Shown: one piece after another, positions 8,544-17,055 of the stretch
Numbering within the stretch: the stretch's first letter is position 1
Layout: every line of letters begins with the position of its first letter
NCBI GenBank assembly: GCA_963837165.1
Contig: CAWIMD010000003.1
Coordinates: 1 to 64,000 of the forward strand
Source: JAENWD01 sp963837165
GTDB lineage: Bacteria; Acidobacteriota; Vicinamibacteria; Vicinamibacterales; JAENWD01
DNA length: 64,000 bases
Direction: 5' to 3'
The notes under the pieces: model-generated
Databases searched by the model: none
What the model was told of the DNA's origin: nothing
Seen by the model: the letters and a program-made list of their open reading frames with translations, nothing else
Position numbers and translations under genes: made by a program

Positions 8544-11252
8544 CTACTCCTCGCGGAGGGCGACGATCGGATCCACGCCCGCTGCGCGGCGGGCCGGAAC
8601 GAGCGCCGCCGCCGCGGCTACAGCGACGAGCAGGGCGAGCGGCAGGAGGATGGTGGCCGCGTCGCCGGGCTGGACCTCGTACAGGAGCGTCGTCAGGAAC
8701 CGCGACAGCCACAGACCGGTGCCGAGCCCGACGATCAGGCCGGCCGTGACATGTCCGACGAGGCCGGCGAGCACACCCTTGACGACCCTGCGCCATGTGG
8801 CACCCAGGGCGATGCGGATGCCGATCTCGCGCGTCTGCCGGACGACCGAGTAGCTCAGGACGCCGTAGAGCCCGACGCCGGCGAGGGCGAGGCTGACCAA
8901 GGCGAAGAAGCCGGAGAGCAGCGCGAGCAGCCGCTCGCGCAGCATCGTGTTGGTGACGAGCGTGGACTGCCGCGTGATGCTGGCGACCTTCATCGGCGGG
9001 CTCACACGCGCGGCGATGGCACGGACGGCGGAGGCGAGCGCCTCGTCGGGCGCCGTCGATCGCACTTCGAGCGTGCCGCCTCTCATCATCAGCTGATCGC
9101 CCTGCTGCGGGCCGCGGAGCGGCAGATACACCATAGGCGGCGTCGCCTCGCGGAGATCGTTGTACTTCGCGTCGGCCACCAGGCCGACGATCCGCTGCGC
9201 AACGTCGCGCGATCCGGATGGAGTGCCTTCCGTGCGGGAGAACTGCCGGCCGACGGCGCCCGGGCCCGGAAAATACAGGCGGGCGAACGCCTGGTTCACC
9301 AGCACGGGACCCTCGCCCGCCGCATCGAAATCCTGTCGCGTGAGATCGCGGCCCGCCAGCAGGCGGATCCGCATCGTGTCGACGAAGCCTGGCGTGACTT
9401 CGAGGAAGTACACGTCGGTATCGTCCGGCGGCCGTCCCGGTACGCGGACCCAGCCGTTCCAGCCGGCTCCGCTCATGAGGGGCCACTTCGAGATCCCTGC
9501 CGCCGAGACGCCGGGGAGCGCGCGCACCTGATCGAGCAGCATCAGCGCCGCATCCCTGCCGCGGCCGCCCTCGTCCGGGTTCACCAGGGCCAGGTCGACG
9601 AGCGTCACGCCCTCGGGCTGGAAGCCCGCATCGACATGAACCAGCCGATTGAACGACAGCAGCAGCACGCCGGCCACGACCAGCACGGTGAGGCTGAAAG
9701 CCATCTGCAACGCGACGAGAGGCCGCAGCAGCCGAGCCCGGGAGGCGAGTCGGCCCCCTGCCGTCTTCAGCGCGTCGATCGGTGAGGCCGACGATGCGCG
9801 AAGCGCGGGCACGAGCCCGAATGCAATCGTCGCCAGCGTGCCGACGGATGCCAGGAACGCCAGCAGGCGCCAGTCGAAGTGCAGGTCCAGGTACGCGGGC
9901 GCGGAGGCTGGCGCCAGCAGGGAGACGATCGCCGGCGCCGCGAGCCACGTAAAAGCGGCGCCGAGCGCAACGGCGGCGACGGAGATCGCCGCCGCCTCGA
10001 CGAGCATCTGCTGGACGAGCCGGCCGCGCGCCGCGCCGAGCGACAGTCGCAGCGCCATTTCGCGGCCGCGGGCGGCGGCCCGCGCGAGCATCAGGTTCGC
10101 CAGGTTCGAGCAGGCGAGCAGCAGCACCAGCGCGACGACGGCGGCGAGGATCCACAGGGGACGCTCGAAGCTGACGCGCAGGTCCGAGAGACCGTTCGGG
10201 GCGGACCGGACCTGCATCCGCCCCTGCAGGAACCGGTCGCGTCCCTCGGTCGGCATGCCGGGCCGCCAGCGGGCGGCCACCTGCTCCTGGCGGAAGTGCA
10301 GCAGGACCGGCTGCATCGTCTCGCGGACCTCCTCGGGGGTGTGTCCCGGGGCGAGGCGGCCGAGCACCTTGAACCAGTGCCACCCCCCCTCGGTCAGGGA
10401 CTCCGGCGTCCTCGTCGAGGTGAGCGGAACCCAGAAGTCGGTGCGGATGCCCGGCTCCACGCCCGTGAAGCCCTCGCGCCCGACGCCGACGATCTCGTAC
10501 GCCTTCCGGTCCAGCGTGATGCGGTGGCCGAGCACCGCCGCGTCGCCGCCAAACCGGCGCCGCCAGTAGCTGTGGCTCAGGACCGCCACCTGGCGGCCAC
10601 CGGCCATGCTGTCGTCCTCCCGCACCAGGACGCGTCCGAGCGCGGGTGTCACGCCGAGCAGATCGAACGCATTACCCGTCGCGAACTGCGCGTAGACAGG
10701 TTCCTCGTCGGCGCTCCCGTCGACCGTCACGCGCTCCCGCTGCTGGTAGCTGAAGGCGGCCAGCTCGACGCGGCCACGGGCCGCGTCGCAGAGCCGTTGG
10801 TAGAGGGGATAGTTGAAGGACGTGCGGCCGTGCCCGGCCGTTTCGAGCACTCCGAGCGACACGAGGCTCGACGGATCCCGCACCGGCAACGGGCGCAGGA
10901 TCAGCGCGTCCACCAGCGCGAAGGCCGCCGTGCAGGCGCCAATTGCGAGCGCGAGCGAGGCGATGGCCGCGGCCGACACCACGCGATCCCGACGGAGCAT
11001 GCGCAGCCCGAACCGCAGATCGCGGATCAGGGCGTCGAGGCCGGCCAGCAGCTTCACGTCGCGGCTCCGCTCCCGAAGCACCCCGGCGTTGCCGAGGCGG
11101 CGCCTGGCTTCGCGGTACGCATCGGCCCGGCTCATCCCGTCCGCCATCAGCTGGCGCGCCCGCTCCTCGACGTGGAACCGGAGCTCCTCGTCCAGCTCGT
11201 CGTTCAGCCGGCTCGAGCGAAACACGTTGGCGACACGCGACAGCCAGGACAT
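8544..11252 (-). CDS. ABC transporter permease, ADOP family, full length (902 aa)
   Basis: The N-terminus has the family's cytoplasmic prefix (SRLNDELDEELRFHVEERA, then a REARRRLGN segment). A first membrane helix (AAIASLALAIGACTAAFA), a MacB-type periplasmic domain and an FtsX block follow. A second periplasmic domain and FtsX block end in VPARRAAGVDPIVALREE. This duplicated layout of ~900 residues is the acidobacterial orphan-permease type, usually without a linked ATPase gene, as here. It lies 25 bp downstream of a PadR gene that likely controls it. Substrate unknown. Confidence 0.9.
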   Translation of the reverse strand: MSWLSRVANVFRSSRLNDELDEELRFHVEERARQLMADGMSRADAYREARRRLGNAGVLRERSRDVKLLAGLDALIRDLRFGLRMLRRDRVVSAAAIASLALAIGACTAAFALVDALILRPLPVRDPSSLVSLGVLETAGHGRTSFNYPLYQRLCDAARGRVELAAFSYQQRERVTVDGSADEEPVYAQFATGNAFDLLGVTPALGRVLVREDDSMAGGRQVAVLSHSYWRRRFGGDAAVLGHRITLDRKAYEIVGVGREGFTGVEPGIRTDFWVPLTSTRTPESLTEGGWHWFKVLGRLAPGHTPEEVRETMQPVLLHFRQEQVAARWRPGMPTEGRDRFLQGRMQVRSAPNGLSDLRVSFERPLWILAAVVALVLLLACSNLANLMLARAAARGREMALRLSLGAARGRLVQQMLVEAAAISVAAVALGAAFTWLAAPAIVSLLAPASAPAYLDLHFDWRLLAFLASVGTLATIAFGLVPALRASSASPIDALKTAGGRLASRARLLRPLVALQMAFSLTVLVVAGVLLLSFNRLVHVDAGFQPEGVTLVDLALVNPDEGGRGRDAALMLLDQVRALPGVSAAGISKWPLMSGAGWNGWVRVPGRPPDDTDVYFLEVTPGFVDTMRIRLLAGRDLTRQDFDAAGEGPVLVNQAFARLYFPGPGAVGRQFSRTEGTPSGSRDVAQRIVGLVADAKYNDLREATPPMVYLPLRGPQQGDQLMMRGGTLEVRSTAPDEALASAVRAIAARVSPPMKVASITRQSTLVTNTMLRERLLALLSGFFALVSLALAGVGLYGVLSYSVVRQTREIGIRIALGATWRRVVKGVLAGLVGHVTAGLIVGLGTGLWLSRFLTTLLYEVQPGDAATILLPLALLVAVAAAAALVPARRAAGVDPIVALREE

Positions 11253-11277
11253 GGCGCGCTCCTATACAGGCCGCTTG

Positions 11278-11604
11278 TCAGGCGTGTTTCAGGACGTGGC
11301 CGATCGCGGCGGTGACGGCACGCCAGCGCGACTCCTCAGCCTCGAGCTGCCGGCGGCCCGCCGCCGTGATGTCGTACACGCGCGCGCGCCGGTTGTGGCT
11401 CGTCGTCTTCCAGGCCGCCTTGACCCAGCCCGACTCTTCCATGCGGTGAAGCGCCGGATAGAGCGAACCCTCCTCGACGCGCAGCACGTCGCTCAGGGTC
11501 TCGATGCCGGACGCGATCGCGTAGCCGTGCAGTGGCCCGCGCCGATCGAGGAGGGTGAGCACGAGGAGCGGCAGGGCCCCCTGGAGCGTGTCGGTTCGGC
11601 TCAT
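11278..11604 (-). CDS. PadR family transcriptional regulator (108 aa)
   Basis: This is a short winged-helix protein with the PadR signature order: LLVLTLLDRRGPLHGYAIA, then VEEGSLYPALHRMEESGWV, then SHNRRARVYDITAAGRRQL. The length is typical for the short PadR class. It is the first gene of a two-gene minus-strand unit with the ADOP permease 25 bp downstream, a pairing very common in Acidobacteriota. It probably represses its own operon in response to a small molecule or envelope stress; the ligand is not inferable. Confidence 0.92.
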   Translation of the reverse strand: MSRTDTLQGALPLLVLTLLDRRGPLHGYAIASGIETLSDVLRVEEGSLYPALHRMEESGWVKAAWKTTSHNRRARVYDITAAGRRQLEAEESRWRAVTAAIGHVLKHA

Positions 11605-11689
11605 GCCAAGTCAACTCACTAAGCTGGCTAAGCATGCGCCCGATGGCGTGCAAGAGTCAAGGGCGCGCGACGATGGTCGATGGCCGTCG

Positions 11690-13645
11690 TCAGTGATCGA
11701 TGGCGATCGCGAGCGAGCAGTGCTCGTGGTGGCAGGCGATCGTCGCGCGCCGTTCCACCATGTAGTCGCGCTCGTCGGGCGGCCGGACGAACGGCAGCGA
11801 CTGCGTCTTGAGGTCGGCCACGATCCGTTCGGGGACCGGCGCTCCGCCGGTCCCCCGGACGTCGAGCACCTGGCCCAGGCGGTCGTGCACCAGCTGCACG
11901 TCGCCCTTCCAGTCCGGCGCCTGCGGATCGTGGAAGCTCGCCGACTCGCCCTTGAGGCCGGCGTCTACCGGGTGCTCGGCCGTGACGCGGGGACCGTCGA
12001 TCGCGGCGCTGGCCTGCTGCAGGTGCTGCACGATTTCGGCGTCGCGCGAGAGGCCGGCCGCCGCGCGGAACCACGCCGCCGCGTGCGCATACTGGCCCTG
12101 CTTGTAGGCGACCCAGCCGGCCGTGTCCCACATGGCCGCGAGATACCCGGTCGCCTCGTGCGGATCCATGCGCTCGCCGGTCGCCGAGCGGCCCCCGGTG
12201 CGCGCGACGAGCGCGTCGAGCCCGTCGTCAATGAGCGACGCGGCCAGCGGGAGCTCGACCTCTCGCTCGGCGAGCTCGAACGCCGCGGCGTTGAATGCCA
12301 GCGGATCCGATGCGGCCTCGAGGTGCGTCCGGAGGACGTGGGCTGCCTCGTCCGGCTTCCCCGCCTCCAGGTACACGCGGCTCAGCGCAAGGGTCGCGGC
12401 CGTATCGCTCGGCGCCGCCTCGAGCGATCGCTTCCAGCAGCCGGCGCTCTCGGCCGGGCGGTTGTGCGAGGCGTAGAACCGCGCCAGCGAGTGGAGGGCC
12501 CAGACCGACCACGGCGTCTTCTCCACCTGTTCGCGCAGCGTGCGCTCGGCGTCCTCGACGCGGCCGTCGAGGTCGAGGGCCTGCCCGAGCGCCACGCGGG
12601 CATACGGATTCGACGGGTCGGCTTCGAGCGCACGCGTGGCGGCGCCGACGGCCGCCTGCGCCTCGTGCAGATAGAGCTCGGTCACCGCCAGGTTGTACCA
12701 GGCCCAGCGATGACGCGGCTCGAGCGCCGTCGCGCGATCGAGCGCCGGCAGCGCCTCGCCGAAGCGACGGGCATCGATGTCGGCCAGCGCCTGCTCGTTG
12801 AGCTGATCCGCGGGCGTCGCCTGGCCCGGTGGGTACGGCGACATCAGGAACTCCTGCCGCCGGTCCGAGTCCACGGCCTCGTAGAAGGCCGCGAGCTCGG
12901 CCTCGCGCGAGGGATCGATCGTCAGCTGGCGCAGGACGAGCGTGCGCTCGAGGCGAACCGTCCGATTCTCGACCGAATAACGGGAGTCGAAGGTCGCGAA
13001 GTCCGTGGCGACGTGCCGATCCTCGGGCGCGGCGGCGAACATCCCTTCGGCCAGCGCGTAGGTGGCGCGGACGGTCCATCGGCCCACGTCGCCCACGGGC
13101 AGCCGGCCTGGGGGCGGAACCGCCGCCGCAACCTTCTCGGCATCGTCGGCCGGCGGATCGTGCAGGGGCGGCATCAGGCCCTGCGGCGTCACGGGGATTC
13201 GCCGGAACACGCGCGGCACCGGGACGTAGAAGCTCCACGGGCGCCCGCCGACGCCGAACTGCATCACCTCCTGCACGTCGTATTCGAGGCCGCCGGGCAG
13301 ATCCGCCGTGTCGCCCGCAGTCACGCGACCGCCGGTGATGGTGTAGTTGAAGAATGCCGATCGCGCCGCCTCGAGATCGACGGCGGCCGCAAGCTCGTCC
13401 GCTGACCGTTGGGCGTAAACGCGGCGGGCCATGAACGCCGCGGTCCCCGTCCACGACAGGCGGACGTGCGTCGTCAACCCCTCGCCGGGGACGAACGTGC
13501 CCGTCGAGTCGAATTCAATCGCGGCCGCCAGACGCTGGTCAGGCGTGCCGACGGCAGCGTCCGGACCCACGCGCTGCGCTCGCGTGCGCGCCGCGAGGAG
13601 CGTGGCCAGGATCAGCAGGCAGCCGAGCCAGGGGATGCGGCGCAT
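11690..13645 (-). CDS. Secreted tetratricopeptide-repeat protein (651 aa)
   Basis: The signal peptide is MRRIPWLGCLLILATLLAA. Residues ~30-260 form a non-TPR beta-rich region. From ~280 there are consecutive TPR units such as EALPALDRATALEPRHRWAWYNLAV and ADPSNPYARVALGQALDL, ending near 520. The tail contains HHEHCSLAIAID. The architecture resembles exported acidobacterial proteins that combine a transglutaminase- or DUF3857-like N-terminus with TPRs, though I see no catalytic triad. It is 15 bp upstream of the Vgb-like gene on the same strand and may be cotranscribed with it. Confidence 0.75.
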   Translation of the reverse strand: MRRIPWLGCLLILATLLAARTRAQRVGPDAAVGTPDQRLAAAIEFDSTGTFVPGEGLTTHVRLSWTGTAAFMARRVYAQRSADELAAAVDLEAARSAFFNYTITGGRVTAGDTADLPGGLEYDVQEVMQFGVGGRPWSFYVPVPRVFRRIPVTPQGLMPPLHDPPADDAEKVAAAVPPPGRLPVGDVGRWTVRATYALAEGMFAAAPEDRHVATDFATFDSRYSVENRTVRLERTLVLRQLTIDPSREAELAAFYEAVDSDRRQEFLMSPYPPGQATPADQLNEQALADIDARRFGEALPALDRATALEPRHRWAWYNLAVTELYLHEAQAAVGAATRALEADPSNPYARVALGQALDLDGRVEDAERTLREQVEKTPWSVWALHSLARFYASHNRPAESAGCWKRSLEAAPSDTAATLALSRVYLEAGKPDEAAHVLRTHLEAASDPLAFNAAAFELAEREVELPLAASLIDDGLDALVARTGGRSATGERMDPHEATGYLAAMWDTAGWVAYKQGQYAHAAAWFRAAAGLSRDAEIVQHLQQASAAIDGPRVTAEHPVDAGLKGESASFHDPQAPDWKGDVQLVHDRLGQVLDVRGTGGAPVPERIVADLKTQSLPFVRPPDERDYMVERRATIACHHEHCSLAIAIDH

Positions 13646-13660
13646 GGGCAGAGAGGGGCC

Positions 13661-14705
13661 CTACGTCCCGGCGGCCTTCCAGGTGACGCGCGCGAGCTTG
13701 CCGACGCCGCTCTCGGCGAGCCAGAGAACGTCCCGCGGGGCGACGTCAAGGTTTCGCACCGTGCCGCCGCCGCCCGGGATTGGAAACGACTGCATCTTCC
13801 TGGTTGCTGGCACGAACCGCACCAGCATGTTGTGCGCATCGTCGCCCGTCTCCACGTACCAGACCGCGCCGTCCGAGGTGATGCCGATGGCGTACGGACG
13901 CGACCGCGCGCCAGACGGCGAGGCGAACTCCTCCACCTTCCCCGTCTTCGGATCGAGGTGTCCGAGGTACCCGCGCGCGTAGTCCGTGTAGTAGACCGTA
14001 TCGTCCTTCGCGATCGCGATCCGGCGCGGGCGCGCGCCGGGATCGGGCAGCGGGTATTCCGTGATCTTCATCGTCTTCGGATCGATGCTGCCGATCCGGT
14101 TCGAGTTGAACTCGTCGAAGAAGGGCACGCCCTTCGAATCGAGCTGGATTCCGTACAGGCCGGGCATTGGCCGTCGGTGGGGACACGAGCGTGATCGTGC
14201 CGTCCTTCGGATCCAGCGTGCCGACGAAGTTGCCGCCCTGGACGGTGAACCAGAGCATGCCGCGACCGTCGAAGACCGGCGTGTGCGGATCGCGCGCCTT
14301 CGGATCGGGCATCTTGTACTCGGTCGTCTTTCCCGACGTCGGATCGATCCTGCCGATCAGGCCGGCGCCGTTCCCGGTGTACCAGATGTTGCCGGCCTTG
14401 TCCTCGGTGAGCCCGTGCGGTCCGGAGCCCGGCGTCGGCAGCGGAAACTCCTTGAACTGACGCGTTGCCGGATCGAACCGGCCCACGACGTTCGCTCGCT
14501 GGCCGGTGTACCAGACCGACCCGTCGTGCGCCACGGCCGGATCGTGCGGATACGGCGGACTGCTCGGCGTCAGCCATTCATCGATGGTGACGTCCACTCT
14601 GTCGGCCGGCTCGGGACCGCGACCGGCCGCGTCAACCTGAAGACCCGGGACGGCGAACGCGGCGAGACCGCCGAGGAGCATCGCTGGAATCGGTGAAATG
14701 CGCAT
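13661..14705 (-). CDS. Vgb-like (virginiamycin B lyase family) secreted beta-propeller, one frameshift
   Basis: The start at 14705 gives a signal peptide (MRISPIPAMLLGGLAAFA). Repeated blades follow the family pattern: DGSVWYTGQRANVVGRFDP, AGNIWYTGNGAGLIGRIDP, and, in a second frame after ~14165, IGSIDPKTMKITEYPLPDP and LGHLDPKTGKVEEF. The two frames join at one indel inside a blade, so the gene was or is whole. Environmental members rarely act as streptogramin lyases; most are secreted PQQ/NHL-like propellers of unknown substrate, so I do not call it a resistance gene. Confidence 0.8.
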
Positions 14706-14722
14706 CGCTATACTCCCCTCCT

Positions 14723-15283
14723 GTGCGGATTCTAGTCCCGATCGCGGGAGCCTGGCTCGTCCTGTCCATCGCGCTGACCGCGTTCCGCGAGGGACCTCTG
14801 CCGAACATGACCGGCGGCTTCGGCGAGCCGTCGTGCCATTCCTGCCACTTCGACAACCCGCTCGACGCACCAGGTGGAATGCTCTCGCTCGGCGGCGTGC
14901 CATCCGCCTACGCGGCCGGCGGCGTCTACGACCTGACGGTGAAGCTGAGCCGTACGGGCCTGACCCGCGGCGGCTTCGAGATCTCCGCGCGATTCGCATC
15001 GGGTCCGCAGAGGGGACGACAGGCCGGCACCTGGCGGACCGCCGGTCCGCGACTGCAGACGGTCGCGTCGAAGACGGACCCGCTACTGCTCTTCGTGCAG
15101 CACACAACCGCGGGCAGCGCGACCGCGGCGCCCGGGACCGCGACCTGGACGATGACCTGGACGGCGCCCTCGCCCGCGCCGGCGCCGGTGCAGTTCAACG
15201 TCGCGGCGAACGCCACGAACGACGATGCCTCGCCGCTCGGCGATTACATCTACCTGAAGGCAGCGGTCGCGCGCCCGCGGTGA
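14723..15283 (+). CDS. Exported protein with CxxCH motif, choice-of-anchor/Reelin-like beta domain
   Basis: A GTG at 14723 begins right at a hydrophobic export signal (ILVPIAGAWLVLSIALTAF). An ATG at 14693 is also possible but would overlap the divergent gene. Shortly after the signal is EPSCHSCHFDNPLD, a CxxCH that could bind one haem covalently or act as a redox or metal site. The remainder is a beta-sandwich-like region (GGVYDLTVKLSRTGLTRGG, then FNVAANATNDDASPLGDYI), as in the Reelin-like domain seen after cytochrome-type motifs. It is divergent from the Vgb-like gene. Confidence 0.7.
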   Translation: MRILVPIAGAWLVLSIALTAFREGPLPNMTGGFGEPSCHSCHFDNPLDAPGGMLSLGGVPSAYAAGGVYDLTVKLSRTGLTRGGFEISARFASGPQRGRQAGTWRTAGPRLQTVASKTDPLLLFVQHTTAGSATAAPGTATWTMTWTAPSPAPAPVQFNVAANATNDDASPLGDYIYLKAAVARPR

Positions 15284-15543
15284 TGCACCGGAGTTTTGGC
15301 TTCGACGTCCTCGCGTGCCCGCGCTGCGGCCCTTCGACGTGCTCAGGGCCGGCCCGAGCGAAGTCGAGGGGCGGCGATCAGCTCGAGCTCGTCGCGCTCA
15401 TCGAAGACCCGACGGTGATTCGGCGCATCCTCGGCCACCTCGGTCTCGCCACCGACGTCCCGGCCGCACGGCCCGCGCGGCCGCCGCCGCTCGCAATCGG
15501 GGGATCGGATCCGTGGTACGACGAGGACGTGTCGGTGCCCTGA
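15284..15543 (+). pseudogene. IS91-family transposase, C-terminal fragment
   Basis: Immediately after the previous gene's stop, a frame reads LMHRSFGFDVLACPRCG and, after a short insertion, LELVALIEDPTVIRRILGHL, then a proline-rich tail with ARPPPLAI. This matches the C-terminus of Y2/IS91-type rolling-circle transposases, which end with a CPRCG zinc-ribbon-like segment and an alanine/proline tail. All catalytic parts are missing. The downstream ~240 bp lead without a break into the right-end repeat copy 1, which links the repeat family to an IS91-like element. Confidence 0.7.
15330..15371. repeat. REP-like palindrome inserted in frame in the IS91 fragment
   Basis: CCCTTCGACGTGCTCAGGGC is followed by its near inverse GGCCCGAGCGAAGTCGAGGG. 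It interrupts the CPRCG-to-LELVAL stretch in frame, adding ~16 residues. It resembles the TTCGAC...CTCAGG palindromes found scattered in many GC-rich genomes. Confidence 0.7.
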
Positions 15544-15568
15544 CGCCTCACACCGTCCTGAGCTGAGA

Positions 15569-15786
15569 GAGGGCGCGCCCACGACGGCGCGATCAGGAAA
15601 TGCATCCGCGGCCTGACTGCTCACACCGTCGTTTGACAGGCGTGTTCAAGCGCCGCATGATCTGCGACGCATGATCTGCGCCGTGCGTGCGGGCAATCCG
15701 CGCTGTACTGGCGGCAGGCCGGGGCCGCATAACGGGCATTCCGTCAACCAAGGGCCCCGAAAACCCCGTTAGTGGTTCCTATCCTC
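15569..15786 (+). repeat. Right-end repeat copy 1 (long form)
   Basis: This is the ~220-bp form of the seven-copy family. It starts GAGGGCGCGCCCACGACGGC and passes GTTTGACAGGCGTGTTCAAG and the 85-bp core that begins GCTGTACTGGCGGCAGGC. It ends TGGTTCCTATCCTC at 15786. The core contains an inverted repeat (CATAACGGG ... CCCGTTAATG; here CCCGTTAGTG). It follows the IS91 transposase fragment and directly abuts an SppA fragment on its right. Confidence 0.9.
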
Positions 15787-16187
15787 TCATCGAGGAAACC
15801 TACGATCAGTTCGTGGAGAAGACCGCCCAGGCGCGGCACATGCAACCCGAGAAGGTCGACGCGGTGGGGCAGGGGCGCGTCTGGACTGGACGCCAGGCCA
15901 AGGCCATCGGCCTGGTGGACGAACTGGGCGGGTTGAAAGAGGCGATTGCCGCCGCGAAGCAGCGCGCGAAGATCCCGGCCGACAGCGACGTCGAGCTCGT
16001 GGTCTACCCGCCGCGACGGTCGGTTTACGAGCTGCTGTCGCGCGGGTTCAAGGCCGAGCAGGGCAGCCTGCTCACGTGGCTGCTGCCGTCCCAGGAACGC
16101 CGTGCGCTCGGCATGGCGCTCTCACCGCTCCGCCTGTTCCGCCCGAACGAAACGCTCGCGCTCATGCCCGCGCTGTGGGTCGACTAG
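15787..16187 (+). pseudogene. sppA: Signal peptide peptidase SppA, C-terminal fragment
   Basis: In frame from the repeat junction the sequence reads ETYDQFVEKTAQARHM and then GRVWTGRQAKAIGLVDELGG, the conserved end of the SppA/S49 peptidase core, followed by a C-terminal tail ending ALMPALWVD. The catalytic lysine and serine halves are missing, so only ~130 of ~550-600 residues remain. It is fused to the constant right end of repeat copy 1, so it was cut by that insertion or rearrangement. No start codon of its own is likely. Confidence 0.8.
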
Positions 16188-16278
16188 GGATCTGGGGATC
16201 TGGGGATCTGGGGATCTGGGGATCTGGGGATCTGGGGATCTGGGGATCTGGGATCTGGGGATCTGGGGATCTGGGATC
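16188..16278. repeat. Tandem 9-bp array GGATCTGGG
   Basis: About ten near-perfect units of GGATCTGGG start just after the sppA stop; two units are one base shorter. From 16279 to ~16313 the polarity flips (CCCAGATCCCCAGCCCC), so strands can fold back. A related inverted array lies at 18076-18136, and the two bracket a ~1.8-kb segment with the first EF-hand-like gene. Confidence 0.9.
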
Positions 16279-16439
16279 CTCAGCCGCCCAGCCCCCAGAT
16301 CCCCAGCCCCCCGTGGGGCGCCCCCCACCCTCCCCCGGGGACCACACGCGCATCCCCGGCCCGTCTGTAGTCAGGCGTAGTCTGGCGTTCCAAAACGCCC
16401 CATTTCGCCAAACGGCCCTACGCTCCCTGCTCGGAGCGA

Positions 16440-16966
16440 TGCGGCACTTTTCCGACACCTTCGGCCTGGCGGACGAGGGTCAGGGCCTGGTCGCGCAGCT
16501 CGTTCAGGACCTCGACGAGTTCGCCCACCTGCGTGAGTGCCGCATCGCCGTGTTGGCATCGCAGCAGACGCCCATGCTCCACGGGCACCCCACCCCTGTT
16601 CGACTTCTTCGTCAGCCAGTTCACCGCCGGCCTGTTCGAGGGCGAGGACCCCGACTACCTGCTGATCCTCGACGCCGCGGTGTGGGCGGGTTGGGCGCGG
16701 TCGAGCACGAGGACGTGACGAAGTGGCACCTGGCCGAGTCGTTCTGCGAGCTGTGCCAGGCCAAGGTCGATGTGGGCGAAGGCGCGCCTGGAGGCCGACC
16801 GAATGCCTGGGTCAGCCTCGGACGGATCGCCGCGCACTATGACGTGTCCTACCTGACCGTCTGGCGCGACCTGAAAGCCGGCGGCCTGCCGTTCGCGCGC
16901 GTGGGCCGCAAACGGGTGATTCGCGTCCGCGTGAAGGACGCCCTGCAGTGGGGCGACCCCTCGTAG
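16440..16966 (+). pseudogene. Broken phage-type gene: putative metallopeptidase-like part plus excisionase-like HTH
   Basis: One frame from 16440 reads MRHFSDTFGLADEGQGLVAQ. The next frame, around 16590-16690, reads FDFFVSQFTAGLFEGEDPDY. The first frame resumes with VEHEDVTKWHLAESFCELCQ. These blocks resemble the 'putative phage metallopeptidase' family, but the expected HExxH is not there (CELCQ in its place) and two frameshifts break it. The end (SLGRIAAHYDVSYLTVWRDL, then GLPFARVGRKRVIRVRVKD) is a MerR/excisionase-like helix-turn-helix that may have been a separate gene. No intact integrase is near. Confidence 0.45.
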
Positions 16967-17055
16967 GCCCCCGGGAGGACGACCCGGCTCCCCCCGGTCA
17001 CTAGACGACCCGGCTCCCCCCCGGTCAATATCGGAAACGACCAAGGAAGGTGTAT

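Noticed and set aside
13661..14705. Streptogramin resistance (vgb) gene
   Set aside because: Only the propeller family is supported; the gene has an export signal and an environmental context, so a resistance claim is not justified.
16188..16278. CRISPR array
   Set aside because: The units are contiguous 9-mers with no spacers and no cas genes nearby; the same applies to 5008-5104 and 18076-18136.
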